64,000 nt of DNA, taken from contig NW_004443648.1 of assembly GCF_000330505.1 (NCBI RefSeq), positions 813,653-877,652 of the forward strand, written 5' to 3'. Below are positions 10,878-21,102 of the stretch, piece after piece; within the stretch, counting starts at the first letter, position 1, and the number at the start of each line of letters is the position of its first letter. Origin of the DNA: Entamoeba invadens IP1. Its lineage: Eukaryota > Evosea > Mastigamoebida > Endamoebidae. The notes under the pieces were generated by a model. That model made no database searches. It had not been told where the DNA came from and saw nothing but the letters and a program-made list of their open reading frames with translations. The position numbers and the translations under genes were made by a program.

Positions 10878-12407
10878 ATGAACGAAATACAAAACAATAA
10901 GAACTCAGAAATTTATATGAAACTCGAACAAGTCTTTGTAAGAGAAATAGTGAAGTACTTGTCTAAAGAAGAGATTCAAACTATTGTTTTAGTCAGTAAA
11001 AAGGTGTGTGCATCTGTTGAACAAAGTCGACACATCTATGGAATTGATGATTTTGTATTTCTCTTCAAACACTTTCCTTTACTTTTGTCGTTCTCATTTC
11101 GTCTTTCTCAAATTGATACAATTCCATTCACTTTAGTTGATAAAGAAGTGTCATTGTATATCAAACCAGATAATACCCCACCATCTAATGACAACAAAAT
11201 CATTAACGATATCTTAAAAACACGAAAAGTAGTACAACTGGATGTGTCTTATTTTGATATTGTCGAACCAAAAGAGTATCAAGAACTCGAAAATGTTTCG
11301 TTCAATTTTACAGATGACAATCAACAAAATGTATATATTCAACCGTTCTTTTATAATAACCCATTTGTCGTGCAACAGCAAAAATATCAAAAATTTTTGA
11401 AATTTGTCAAATTCGTTGAAAACAACGAATTTCAACGACTCAAATTAATGAAAATTTCAATAGACTTTTATTCATCAACTGAAATAAAAAACACATCCTT
11501 TGACATCTTAAAAACCGTCCCAGAAAAGATCAAAATTTTCATCAACTTTGGTGTTGTTCCTTCAGTCAAAACTATTTCGAACTTAAATATCATCACAAGG
11601 AAAAACACATATTTTTATGTGAAGACATTCGCCTTATTTGACGACCACATTCCCAAAAATGTTATAATAGAAAGTCCTTTGATAATTGGTCCTTACTATT
11701 TTTTTTCAAAGAATACATATTTAAAGGACTATATCACCTCTTCTAAAGTTACTCACATCGAGATGTCATATAACAATTCTTTACAAATAAATAAACAGGA
11801 TGATGGTATACAACTCATAGATTTATCGGAATTCAAATCAATTCTCTCTGTAAAATGCCCAAAGTCGATGTCGGTATATACGAAAATCATATTTCCAGAA
11901 ACAGTGGAAAACATCTTATTTGAGACGTATGACTATGTGATATCAAACGTGTTTGATACAACGTGGAATTTTAGAGTAAAGTGCCTTGTTATTAATTCTG
12001 CGTCTTTTTTAAGAAGGTTTGAATTTCCAAATCATCTTGAAATGTTGTCTCTCTCTAATATTGCGTTTCTTGAATCATTGGACCTCGAGAAAAATGAAGA
12101 ATTGAAAGAGTTAAGACTGGAGAATATCTTTCGGCTGAGTGTACTTAAACTTCCACCACAAGTCGAGACTCTTTTTTTGAGGACAATTGGAAAATACGAA
12201 AAAACTTTGAGTATTTATGGACTTCAAAAAAATCAAAAGATGAAAAAATGTTCGTTTGATGATGTAAAAAACGTGAAGGCAATTGAACTTCCATGCAGCG
12301 TTGAAAAGTTGTATGTGTCGAGTTGTTACGAGATCAACATCGAGAATTTGTTTGATCTATCTCTGCCAAAGGAGGTGATGATGAAATACAAAGAACTATC
12401 CAATTAA
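10878..12407 (+). CDS. leucine-rich repeat protein, Entamoeba type, 509 aa
   Basis: Open frame from ATG 10878 (MNEIQNNKNSEIYMKLEQ). The internal ATG 10917 (MKLEQVFVREIVKYLS) fits the usual start of this family better. N-terminal helices KLEQVFVREIVKYLSKEEIQ and TIVLVSKKVCASVEQS form the F-box-like head seen in Entamoeba LRR proteins. Irregular leucine-rich repeats follow, clearest at about 380-500 (FPNHLEMLSLSNIAFLESLD, ELKELRLENIFRLSVLKL). There is no signal peptide or transmembrane segment, so it is probably intracellular. Proteins of this family are very numerous in Entamoeba and their ligands are mostly unknown. A second member lies at 56773-58201. Confidence 0.85.
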   Translation: MNEIQNNKNSEIYMKLEQVFVREIVKYLSKEEIQTIVLVSKKVCASVEQSRHIYGIDDFVFLFKHFPLLLSFSFRLSQIDTIPFTLVDKEVSLYIKPDNTPPSNDNKIINDILKTRKVVQLDVSYFDIVEPKEYQELENVSFNFTDDNQQNVYIQPFFYNNPFVVQQQKYQKFLKFVKFVENNEFQRLKLMKISIDFYSSTEIKNTSFDILKTVPEKIKIFINFGVVPSVKTISNLNIITRKNTYFYVKTFALFDDHIPKNVIIESPLIIGPYYFFSKNTYLKDYITSSKVTHIEMSYNNSLQINKQDDGIQLIDLSEFKSILSVKCPKSMSVYTKIIFPETVENILFETYDYVISNVFDTTWNFRVKCLVINSASFLRRFEFPNHLEMLSLSNIAFLESLDLEKNEELKELRLENIFRLSVLKLPPQVETLFLRTIGKYEKTLSIYGLQKNQKMKKCSFDDVKNVKAIELPCSVEKLYVSSCYEINIENLFDLSLPKEVMMKYKELSN

Positions 12408-12501
12408 TTAATTTAATTATTGATTTATTATATTATAATTGAAACTTTTTTATAAATAGAATGTCATATAAATAGAAGGTGCAAATGGCATCTAGAAAAG
12501 A

Positions 12502-13754
12502 ATGAATTCTGTTTTGAAGGCTATCGAAAGAAAGAAATTCCAACTTGGAAGCCACCTTGGCATCAAGAGGAAAACACTGATATGGACATGTATAACGCTA
12601 AACAATTGTTGAAGGATAAAATAGCTCAGTTTAAGACTATTGTTGAAAACATGAAGAGAGTCTATTCAGAAATTGGAAAGGTTGATAATTTAGTTGGAAT
12701 TACCTTCACAAGTGTCGGACAACTTGTTGTAGCAAAAGACTCTTTAGAAATATCAAGTATTTCAAACAACATCTTAAAGAACACCGACATGTTTGAAAAC
12801 ACTAAAGTTCGAATTGAAATTGAACTCATTCAACCAATTAATGAATTTATAGAACAACTTCAGACTCTTCATGAACGTGCAGAGAAGTGTCATCGGTGGC
12901 GGATAGATAAAGACAGATACAAAGATGAACTTGAAAATGAATTGAAAAGAACAGACAATTTCTACGACATAGCTGAGGTCAATGAGAAATACAAAAATGC
13001 TAATATCAAATACAAGAACCTTCGGGATGAAATAGTCAGTGATGTGGAAATCATAGACGCTTATTCTAAAGTTGCTTTAGAACACATAAGCGGAACTTTT
13101 CTTGATATAAATGTGATCTTGGCTCAACATGTGAATGATTCGTGGAATCAGGTAAAAGGGATATTCCAATACTCTCCCTTCAGAAATATTCAGTTGATCA
13201 CTTCAGAGGAAAAATCTTATGCTATAAAAAGGAAAAAGTCAAAAAAGTCAAAAAAAAATGAAAAAATTGACAAACATGGAAAAGTGAAAAAACGGTCAAA
13301 ATCTTTTGTCGACTTTGAAGCAGAAAGAAAAAGACAAAATTTCACAAATTTCAATTTTGTTAAAAAAACTGAAAAAGTCGAAATTGAAAAAATTGAGAAA
13401 ATCGAAAATGCGACCATCGAAAAACAAGAAAAAGTCGAAAAAAAGAGAGAAACTCTCCGAAAACCAAACGAAACGATTTTCTTCACAATAGAAGAAAAAC
13501 ACGAAGGACTCGAAAGACTTCAAAGACGAACAATGTCATTTCCAACATTCGCGTTTGAAAATAACAAATCAAAATGTGCGTACAACCCATCCAAAGAATG
13601 TGTCGACTTAACAAAGGAACTCCAAGCAGAGGAGGAAATGCAAGAAGAAACTCCAAAAGTTGAATATCCAATAACTCTCGAAGAACAATATTACACCAAA
13701 GAAAAAACACAGACAGAACAAACAAAACAAGAGGGGAAAGAAGTGCTGCAATAA
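12502..13754 (+). CDS. BAR-domain-like protein with a probable frameshift near the N-terminus
   Basis: The main frame (12582-13754, 390 codons from MDMYNAKQLLKDK) encodes a helical domain (residues 1-210) rich in charged heptads (KTIVENMKRVYSEIG, LQTLHERAEKCHRWRIDKD, DAYSKVALEHISG). It resembles the membrane-curving BAR fold. A Lys-rich disordered tail (KKSKKSKKNEKIDKHGK) follows. In another frame, ATG 12502 opens MNSVLKAIERKKFQLGSHL, a typical amphipathic BAR start ending in GIKRKT just where the main frame begins. One extra base near 12565-12580 would join them into about 417 aa. I therefore mark the gene from 12502 with an apparent frameshift (real or assembly error). There is no splice signal that would explain the shift. 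Confidence 0.65.
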
Positions 13755-13870
13755 ATAGTATTTCATAAATAAATCATATGTTTTTAAATTGATTAGATTT
13801 TTGTTCGTATTGTATTTTTAAGATAAAATTATAACTCAGACTTAGAACTGTATAGCATTCAAAAAACAAG

Positions 13871-14821
13871 TTAAATAGACACCGAGCGGACAGGGCTGGC
13901 GAGTGTGGTGTTGCTGCAGTCAATCCTCGTTATGTTAAACATCTTCAAATTGGCATTTGGTTTTGACAAAATGATTGAAACAATGGAGTCTCTCACAAAG
14001 TTCGGGAACTGTTCCAAGAAGTCTGTCGACAAAAAATTTGCGTCAATCTCTTTTTGGTGCTCTGAAATGCTTTTCAAGCACAACGTGAAGAGGTTTTTCA
14101 GTTTGGCACATTCAAATAATGTCACGATGGAATTGTAGAGTAGTTGTACATCGGGCGTGTTTTTGGTGGAACCGAATTCTGGCATAGAGCTAATATACAA
14201 AGCACTATAAAACTCGTTTTTATAAAGCAACACAACACTTTTATGATCGTCATTACTCGCGACCAATTGAACACTGTCTTTTGCTCCTACTATTTTTCCA
14301 TCAACAACCCACGACCCTCCTTTTGGCACTTTCGACGACTTATAACCGAGTATTGTATGTTTGTCCCCCAATTTGTTGAACAATGCAGTTCCCTTCTTTT
14401 CCTCGTGAATGGTATCTTCCCCAATTTTCACTGAAGTGAATGTCATCGTCTCATCAAGACCGAAGAGCGGTGCGATCTGTCTATTATCAAAGACTCTAAA
14501 TGACCCCATCGATCCTTCAGTATGATAGAAACATGCATATGTCCCAAGAATACCTCTGCATGGTATTTTAGTTAAGAATCGCTTCAAAGCGATGGTTTCG
14601 TCAACAGAGAAGTAACCAGGTGCACCTGCGGTGTCCGAACAAACAATGACGTCTGGCATAATTCTGACAAGGTCTGAGTATGTAAAAGTTGAGTCCATCA
14701 AGTATTCCATACTCAGTGAAAAATGCCCTAAAGTATTCGCCCGTTCCGCCATATCGCTCCAAGCCTTCTTTCCACCTATATGAGATCGCAATATGAGTAC
14801 CTTGATTTGAGGAGATGACAT
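13871..14821 (-). CDS. class I glutamine amidotransferase-like fold protein, 316 aa
   Basis: Start at ATG 14821 (MSSPQIKVLILRSHIGG). Residues 5-110 show a Rossmann-like order: beta strand KVLIL, YSDLVRIMPDVIVCSDTAG, then FLTKIPCRGILGTYACFYH. This resembles GATase1-like/ThuA or DJ-1/PfpI proteins, with Cys in GTYACFYH at the place of the nucleophile elbow. A middle beta-rich part (110-215) carries GSFRVFDNRQIAPLFG and a Trp/Gly turn. The C-terminal 80 residues are helical (LFTLCLKSISEHQKEIDANF) and unlike the fold's usual ends. Catalysis is not proven from sequence, and no His-Glu partner could be assigned. Probably cytosolic. Function unknown. Confidence 0.6.
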   Translation of the reverse strand: MSSPQIKVLILRSHIGGKKAWSDMAERANTLGHFSLSMEYLMDSTFTYSDLVRIMPDVIVCSDTAGAPGYFSVDETIALKRFLTKIPCRGILGTYACFYHTEGSMGSFRVFDNRQIAPLFGLDETMTFTSVKIGEDTIHEEKKGTALFNKLGDKHTILGYKSSKVPKGGSWVVDGKIVGAKDSVQLVASNDDHKSVVLLYKNEFYSALYISSMPEFGSTKNTPDVQLLYNSIVTLFECAKLKNLFTLCLKSISEHQKEIDANFLSTDFLEQFPNFVRDSIVSIILSKPNANLKMFNITRIDCSNTTLASPVRSVSI

Positions 14822-15186
14822 CGTGTGATTGTCTAAATACTTTGCAAGTTTTTATTAGAGCTTCTCGTTTTGGTGGTTTTGACGTAACAAAACTATTTCT
14901 ACAAAAGACAAACAGTACCATTTATATAGTACTGTTAACTATAAATTGATGTTTGATATTTATTTATTTTGTTCAGACGAATCATAAAAAAACACAGACA
15001 AACAAATGAAAAAAAAGTGAAATACTTTGAGGTTTTTATTATAATTTACTAATAACATTACTATACAAGTACCAAATAGCAGACCTTTGAAATTATCAAA
15101 AAACGAAAAAAGTTGACAATTTCTTGTCGACTGAAAACAACAATTCAAATAAATAAATTGTTGTTAATAAAATATAGCAAATGTTA
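14822..15186. other. intergenic region
   Basis: 365 bp between two minus-strand genes, holding the promoter of the GATase-like gene and the 3' flank of the TLDc gene. AT-rich; TATATAGTACTG near 14932-14943 may be its TATA-like element. No other feature seen. Confidence 0.4.
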
Positions 15187-15975
15187 TTAAGAAAGAGCAA
15201 GAACAATAACACTTTCTGCTTTGCACTTTCCAATGAAATCAACAATCTGCCCATCGACTAAAGAGTAGTGCCTTGAAAAGTCAGAAAATTTTTCAGTATT
15301 TCCAGTTTTCTTTGCTTGGACCCAAAGGTCATAGGAACCAAACCATCGTGTTGAGTGTTTACTATAAATCAACATCGCGTCAAGGGGATCATCGCTAGTA
15401 AGATTTCTAATATATTTACTATATTTTATACCATTTTCTGTCTTTCGAAAAAATGAAACAAAGAATTTAGGATCTTCAATGTATTTGTCAAAGACAATTT
15501 GTGAGTCAATGAAAAATGAAATCGCAATGTCGGAACAGAACACTAGAAAGAGAAGAGATTGTTTAGATATAATCGTTTTATTAAATAAAGTGCGGTCCCA
15601 GTTATTTAGTTTTGTATTGTAGATGATGTCATAATGAGTTTTGTTTGTATTAGAGAGAATCATTGCTGAAGAATCTTCTAACCATTGAAGTGGTGACTCG
15701 ACGCGGAAATATTGTTTTTGAAATGTTATTGGAAAATTGAACCTTTCTTCAACAAAAATATACTCTCTGGAGAACAACTTTAATTTCTCGTCAACCATTT
15801 TAAGATGATCAATACTTCGATCATTTGTCACATCTCCGTCTGTTTTCACTTTTCGTTTTTGATCAATCAAATCAATGAGAGATTGCAAAGATGATCGAAT
15901 CCCGTTGTATTCGGATGGCGTTGATGTTTCGATGATTTGTTTAACTTCTTTAACTACGTTGTCCATATTTTTCAA
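15187..15975 (-). CDS. TLDc-domain-like protein, 262 aa
   Basis: Starts at ATG 15975 (MKNMDNVVKEVKQIIE). Residues 1-60 are helical and charged. From about 95 onward the pattern NWDRTLFNKTIISKQSLLFL followed by FCSDIAISFFIDSQI, then DPKFFVSFFRKTENGIKYSK, fits the TLDc arrangement (small strand pairs with a conserved D-P-x-x-F-V-F motif). TLDc proteins are expanded in Entamoeba; elsewhere they regulate V-ATPase or oxidative-stress resistance. The last part, VDGQIVDFIGKCKAESVIVL, resembles the usual closing strand. No signal peptide. The role here is unknown. Confidence 0.65.
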   Translation of the reverse strand: MKNMDNVVKEVKQIIETSTPSEYNGIRSSLQSLIDLIDQKRKVKTDGDVTNDRSIDHLKMVDEKLKLFSREYIFVEERFNFPITFQKQYFRVESPLQWLEDSSAMILSNTNKTHYDIIYNTKLNNWDRTLFNKTIISKQSLLFLVFCSDIAISFFIDSQIVFDKYIEDPKFFVSFFRKTENGIKYSKYIRNLTSDDPLDAMLIYSKHSTRWFGSYDLWVQAKKTGNTEKFSDFSRHYSLVDGQIVDFIGKCKAESVIVLALS

Positions 15976-16447
15976 GTTTTAATTAATATTTATAAACTCT
16001 CATATTCATATCATATAAATTATAAGTGTATAATTAAATTACCATATTTTATAATTATTTACTTTTTTATTAATGAATTATAGTTAATATTAATAACACT
16101 ATTCTTATTTTAATTTATATATTTGTTAAGAATAATATTATAATTATATAAATAAAATATATATATAATTCATAATTATTAATGAATTACAATTATAACA
16201 AATCCCGCTTATATAAAGTATAATTATCTAATTTAACAAACAATAAAAAATTTGAGGGTTTGTGAACTATCAGAAATTGATTATAAATAAATCTATTTCA
16301 ATTAATTACAAATATTCATTGAAAAATCACTATTATAGCCATAATCCCACTTAAAATAAACTTTTGTTTTATCAACCTGATCTAGTGATATCTCTAATTT
16401 GAGAAAAAAAACGAAGATTAAAAAAAGCGGAAAGAACAGATAATTCA
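15976..16447. other. AT-rich intergenic region
   Basis: 472 bp between divergent genes, with a run of TATATAATTATA-type words at 16120-16200 and no open frame. Likely contains promoters of the TLDc gene and Nup53; no box stands out from the background. Confidence 0.4.
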
Positions 16448-17998
16448 ATGCAAGGATTATCAAATTTCTTCAGCACTAATACAGGAACAAATCCCACCGG
16501 AGGTATGGGTTCCCCCTATGGCCAACCACAACAACAACCCATGGCGGGTGGAAACATATTCCAAACGCAACAACAGCAACCCACAAACGCTATGGGTATG
16601 CCCAGTAATACTGGATTAATGGGAAACAACATGGGGATGACTGGTGCTACCGCACTTATGGGAACTAACACGACAAACCCATTAAACGGTGCCATGAACA
16701 ATTCACTCTTCCAAACTAATCAACAACAAACACAAGGTGGAATAACTGCGCCAACGAATTCATTGTTTCCGTCTAACACCGCAACACAACAACAAGGGAC
16801 AAATCTCAATTTTAACCCTAATATGCCTCTTACCGGATTACAACAAACCCAAACTACTGGAGTACCTAATACGTTGAATTTACAAGGAATCGGAAACATT
16901 ACAACACCACAACAACCAGTTTCTAATTTATCACTTCCAGGGTCTACCCCAAACACACAAAATAATTCCTTGTTTTCAAATGGATTACTTGGAACGACCG
17001 CCGGAAACAATACTTTAGGAACAACATCCTCATTGTTGTCACCGGGAATTGGAAACTCAATTGGTAGTACCATTGGTGGTACTCTTGGTAGCTCTATTGG
17101 TAGTACTACTGGTGGTATACTTGGTAACGCACTCAGTAACTCTATTGGTGGTACGCCATCACTGACTAATACTACTGCAACAACAACTCCTACCGTACCA
17201 GCACCTACAGTCGATTTAACAAAATCACGATATAGAACCACTGAAACAAAACCATTGGAATCAATTAAAATCGTGCCAGACAGCATTCGAATGAAACAGC
17301 TGAAAAAGAAAGAAGACATTGTCTTACCATCACTAGTTGGTGATAAGAGTGTCCAAAGCTTCGACAAAGTCTTTGATTTGGAGAAGAAGCGGGAGACCAT
17401 CAATCAACCGATTTTCTCAAGAAAGTTCAGTCAGGCGGTCATGCCTTCGTATAGAAGCAACGGCATTGTCCCGATGATCAGACCAAATATGCGAAACTCT
17501 GCTTATGGATATGACCAATCACAGCGGTTCTCGATGCAACCAACGGTGACAAACCAATACTTGGTCCAGAACGGTCCGCGCATGAGTGTCAACATGAGTT
17601 GTATGAATCAAAATGTTGGACAGAGTGTACTGGGGATGTCGCAGTATCAACAAGCAAACACGTCGTATATTGGAGGACAGCCATGTGTTATTGACCCACT
17701 TTTGTGTAGTGTGGACATTGATAATGTGAGTATGAACGAAATTCCTTTTGTCACGAGCGTGTTGGGCCAATTTGGGTATATCACCGACATTGTCCCCAGT
17801 CGAAGAGGCTTGCGAGTGGTGTTTGCGGACCAGTCTGTCGCAAAGCATGTTATGCTCTTAAAAACCCTCACAATTGCTGGGAGGACATGTAACTTGTATG
17901 ACCCAAACACGTATTTCTTTACGGCTATGATGGAAGGCAACTGGTGGAAAGGCATATTTGGCAACTTCTACAACTTCCTGCGGACTGTTTGGAATTGA
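16448..17998 (+). CDS. nucleoporin Nup53/Nup35-like, 516 aa
   Basis: Start at ATG 16448 (MQGLSNFFSTNTG). Residues 1-250 are a Gln/Asn/Gly/Thr-rich disordered region with recurring NSLF blocks and GSTIGGTLGSSIGS-type repeats. The folded part at about 415-485 (SVDIDNVSMNEIPFVTSVLG, FGYITDIVPSRRGLRVVFA, ASKxV-like AKHVMLLKTL) has the order of the MPPN/RRM dimerisation domain of Nup35/Nup53. The protein ends in NWWKGIFGNFYNFLRTVWN, an aromatic amphipathic helix like the membrane-binding C-terminus of Nup53. Those three features together make the call. It would anchor the nuclear pore inner ring to the membrane. A Nup62-like gene lies 33 kb away. Confidence 0.85.
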   Translation: MQGLSNFFSTNTGTNPTGGMGSPYGQPQQQPMAGGNIFQTQQQQPTNAMGMPSNTGLMGNNMGMTGATALMGTNTTNPLNGAMNNSLFQTNQQQTQGGITAPTNSLFPSNTATQQQGTNLNFNPNMPLTGLQQTQTTGVPNTLNLQGIGNITTPQQPVSNLSLPGSTPNTQNNSLFSNGLLGTTAGNNTLGTTSSLLSPGIGNSIGSTIGGTLGSSIGSTTGGILGNALSNSIGGTPSLTNTTATTTPTVPAPTVDLTKSRYRTTETKPLESIKIVPDSIRMKQLKKKEDIVLPSLVGDKSVQSFDKVFDLEKKRETINQPIFSRKFSQAVMPSYRSNGIVPMIRPNMRNSAYGYDQSQRFSMQPTVTNQYLVQNGPRMSVNMSCMNQNVGQSVLGMSQYQQANTSYIGGQPCVIDPLLCSVDIDNVSMNEIPFVTSVLGQFGYITDIVPSRRGLRVVFADQSVAKHVMLLKTLTIAGRTCNLYDPNTYFFTAMMEGNWWKGIFGNFYNFLRTVWN

Positions 17999-18086
17999 TC
18001 ATGTTTTGAATGACATTTGAGTTAAGTTTTTGTATTGTATATTTATAGTAAAAGTATAACAATTGATATATTAATTAATTAACTAA

Positions 18087-19229
18087 TTAATCCAAAATTT
18101 TGGACAACTCCTTGATTTGATTATCACTCAACGAGGCTGGATACATCACATTAATTGTCACAAACAACGTTCCGAATTTGGATGAACGATTTGTGAGTGG
18201 AAGTCCCATATTATCGAAACGAATGACTGTCCCATGCGGTGTAATTTTCCGTTGACTAACTGTCACAGTCGACCCATCCAAATGTTTCAAAGTTTTTTGA
18301 AACCCTACTAACGACTCTAACAAAGAAACATTGATCGATGCAAATAAATCGGACCCTTTTCGAGTAAATATCGGGTGATGCTTTGATACAAATTTCACAA
18401 TGACATCCCCCGGTTTCATCTCATACGCATCATTCGCGAAATTGGGAATAACTACAGTATCCCCTTCATTCACTCCACGTGGGATCTCAACAGGGACACT
18501 CATCGTTTTGGTTTGTGTCCCTTTCCCATGACACGTCGAACACTTATCGCGAACTATAGACCCTTTTCCTCCACACTTCGAACACGTCGTGCGATACCGC
18601 ATCCCCCCTTTAAACTCAATTTTGGACCCACTCCCTTGACAAACAGGACACGTCTCCATCTCTCCACCACTGCCATGACAACTCCCACACAATTTCTCTC
18701 TCTTAAATTCGACAGTAGTCTTTCCCCCATTATAAATCTCTTCTAATGTGATTTCCTTGTCGACTTCAATGTTGGGGGTCTTCTTCGGTTTGGGCTCACG
18801 TCGTCGATTCCCTCCTTGATTCCCAAAATTGAAGTTAAACCCTTGGTTACTGTCCCCACCAAAGTTAAACCCATCACCAAAATTAAAGAATGAATCTTCG
18901 CCTCCATTCCCAAAGTTCGTGAAGAACGTTTTGAAGACATCTTCCGCATTCGTGTGGCTTTGACCCCCATTCTTTAACGCTTCTTCTCCACCGGCATCAT
19001 AGATTTCACGTTGTCGTTTGTCGGAAAGGACTTCATACGCTCGGTTGATCTCCTCAAACTTGACCTTGTCACCAGTCGGCTTGTCGGGATGGTACTTGAG
19101 GGAAAGGGTTCGGTACGCCTTTTTAATTTCTTTGTCGTTGGCGTTTCTTGCAACACCTAACACTTTGTAGTAATCCAGTGAGTGCACAGTAAGTGCAAAA
19201 AGTAACACGAGAACTATGTTGAATCGCAT
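18087..19229 (-). CDS. ER-lumenal DnaJ co-chaperone (ERdj3/Scj1 type), 380 aa
   Basis: Signal peptide [17 protein letters not shown] is followed by a J domain (about 18-82) with HPD in [12 protein letters not shown] Gly/Phe-rich linker (85-140) follows. The zinc-finger region (about 176-250) has four CxxCxGxG-type units: [33 protein letters not shown]-terminal substrate-binding domains close the protein. Signal peptide plus type I architecture places it in the ER lumen with BiP, as DNAJB11/Scj1. No KDEL-like end is seen (SKILD), in line with ERdj3 proteins, which also lack one. The start is fixed by the signal peptide. Confidence 0.93.
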   Translation of the reverse strand: MRFNIVLVLLFALTVHSLDYYKVLGVARNANDKEIKKAYRTLSLKYHPDKPTGDKVKFEEINRAYEVLSDKRQREIYDAGGEEALKNGGQSHTNAEDVFKTFFTNFGNGGEDSFFNFGDGFNFGGDSNQGFNFNFGNQGGNRRREPKPKKTPNIEVDKEITLEEIYNGGKTTVEFKREKLCGSCHGSGGEMETCPVCQGSGSKIEFKGGMRYRTTCSKCGGKGSIVRDKCSTCHGKGTQTKTMSVPVEIPRGVNEGDTVVIPNFANDAYEMKPGDVIVKFVSKHHPIFTRKGSDLFASINVSLLESLVGFQKTLKHLDGSTVTVSQRKITPHGTVIRFDNMGLPLTNRSSKFGTLFVTINVMYPASLSDNQIKELSKILD

Positions 19230-19557
19230 TGATTTGTGAATTCCTCAGCTCCTTTTCAAGTTTCTCACTGGTCAATTTTTACTAGTTATTTATGGTTCTT
19301 TTAATTACTCATTTGGTTTGAAAGAACAAAGAATCTGTTTTATTCCACGTCATACAGACTAACTGTTTTTTGCACAATAAAAAGCCTTTTTTGTATTAAT
19401 ACGTATAATACAGTTTACAATATAATATGGATATCAATAAACATTCACAAAAAAATAATATAGATTATGCATAGTTTAAATATAAAAGAGGTGCATTTAT
19501 TTATAGAGCAGACGCCAAAATTAAAAATGAATTACAAACACTACGAAGGCATTGGCT
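19230..19557. other. intergenic region
   Basis: 328 bp between two minus-strand genes. AT-rich; TTATTTATGG/ATAAATAACTAG (minus strand) about 60 bp before the DnaJ ATG may be a TATA-like element. No gene. Confidence 0.4.
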
Positions 19558-21102
19558 TCATTTTCCAATTTTTACAGGAGAGTATTCGTCGTCAGAAGCA
19601 TCATCGGAAGAGTCATTTCCGGAGTTGTCAGCCTCTTCGACGAATGTATCAGGCTCGTACTTCTTTTTCAATTCGTCGCGCTCTCGTTTGGCGTCTTTAA
19701 GTTCGTCGCGCTCTCTCTTAACATTGCTAAGTTCTGTTTTGACCTTTTCAAGTTCACGCTTCAAGTCTTCGATTGTGTTGATTTGTTGCAAAGTGACCGC
19801 TCGGCACAACTCCGCGTTGTCGTCTTTCACCTCCTCCTTCTCTTCCTTTTCGAAGAACCAGAGAGGCCATGTCCTGTCTTTCCTTTCACTCGAACTCTCC
19901 TTTTGTTTTTCGCCCTGTCCAACCAACGTCTTAAATTTGCCGTTTACATTACCCAAGAACTTACCCATTTTTGAATCAGTGATTTCATCCTTCAAACTCT
20001 TTTGTTGATTCAGTTCTTCGGCCTCTCTGTATTTCGCTTCATCTGCCTCGTTATGAACAGATTGTAAGATATTCTCAGCGTCATTTGATTTTTTGATCCC
20101 AAGATTAATTAATGGTGTGGTGTCTGTCTCTCTCTTTATCTTTGCGGCTAGTTTATAAAAGGGAATTTTGGGGTGTGGAATGACGCATGGGTATTTCGGA
20201 AAATCAATACCAAGTTTTATGTTCCGCTCTTTTACACTCTCAAATATCTTTTCCGCGTTCCTTATAAACACCTCAAATGCAGCAAGCGCTCCCTTTACAT
20301 GCGTCATCTCGTCGATGTTATTTTGTGGGGGTGGTCTGACTAAAGTCAATCCAAAGCATGTCGCGATGTTGTTCTCGTTCATCTTTGTCACATCTTTGTT
20401 TTGGATGACAAGTACCAAAAAACTACACACTACCCACAACGAGTCCTGGTTGATAATCGGGATCTTTTCAACCATGTTTTTTCCCGAGATTTCGGGGTTT
20501 TGCTCTTTCGGCAGCGCAATGAATTCGTCATAAACGTTATATGGTATTAACGGTTCAGGGAGTTGTCGTAAGTAGTCTTTGAGTAACGATGCAGCGACTC
20601 TCTTCTCTTCGAAAGTACTCATGTCAACATCCGAATCGCGGTCAAGTATTTGTTCGACCTTTTGTAAAGCGGCATATGATGCGCTCGTTCTGAAAATGCC
20701 TTCCATGTGTTGAGCGTCGTTTTCGATAAGATACTGTATAGAACGAAAAAGAGGTATAGGGAATCGCCAGGATGACTTTTTGACTGCACATTCGATTGGG
20801 TATCCGAAGACGCCCCAAGTATGTGCGACCTGAGCGAGCTTAGAAATCCATTCCTTATAAATTGCGTCGTTCTGGCAAAGAAAGACAAATTGCTTGTCAT
20901 ACACAATCTCGAAACAGAGTGATTTGTCAACGTTTAACAGTTCGACACAAACTTCAACGTTTCTGCTTACCAAAGCAAATGACAAATCAATACGTGGCTT
21001 TTTGTCAATTAAAAGATACTGGACGCCTTTGTTTTGAGCAATCTCAACTCTTACAGGGACAAATTTGTCGTGGCGGAGAAGGAGAAGCTCATTATGTTCC
21101 AT
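19558..21102 (-). CDS. PH-RhoGAP protein with C-terminal coiled coil, 514 aa
   Basis: Start set at ATG 21102 (MEHNELLLLRHDKF). The frame is open 54 codons further upstream, but that part is hydrophobic and AT-rich and looks non-coding. Residues 1-105 form a PH-like domain ending in IYKEWISKLAQVAHTW. The RhoGAP domain at about 110-290 carries MEGIFRTSAS with the arginine finger near residue 137. It also has the helix VAASLLKDYLRQLPEPLIP and the NNIATCFGLTLVRPP block. The tail (about 400-510) is a Lys/Glu heptad coiled coil (DLKRELEKVKTELSNVKRER) and an acidic end. Likely role: turning off Rho/Rac GTPases at membranes or the cytoskeleton. A RhoGEF gene lies 1.7 kb away on the opposite strand. 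Confidence 0.9.
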   Translation of the reverse strand: MEHNELLLLRHDKFVPVRVEIAQNKGVQYLLIDKKPRIDLSFALVSRNVEVCVELLNVDKSLCFEIVYDKQFVFLCQNDAIYKEWISKLAQVAHTWGVFGYPIECAVKKSSWRFPIPLFRSIQYLIENDAQHMEGIFRTSASYAALQKVEQILDRDSDVDMSTFEEKRVAASLLKDYLRQLPEPLIPYNVYDEFIALPKEQNPEISGKNMVEKIPIINQDSLWVVCSFLVLVIQNKDVTKMNENNIATCFGLTLVRPPPQNNIDEMTHVKGALAAFEVFIRNAEKIFESVKERNIKLGIDFPKYPCVIPHPKIPFYKLAAKIKRETDTTPLINLGIKKSNDAENILQSVHNEADEAKYREAEELNQQKSLKDEITDSKMGKFLGNVNGKFKTLVGQGEKQKESSSERKDRTWPLWFFEKEEKEEVKDDNAELCRAVTLQQINTIEDLKRELEKVKTELSNVKRERDELKDAKRERDELKKKYEPDTFVEEADNSGNDSSDDASDDEYSPVKIGK

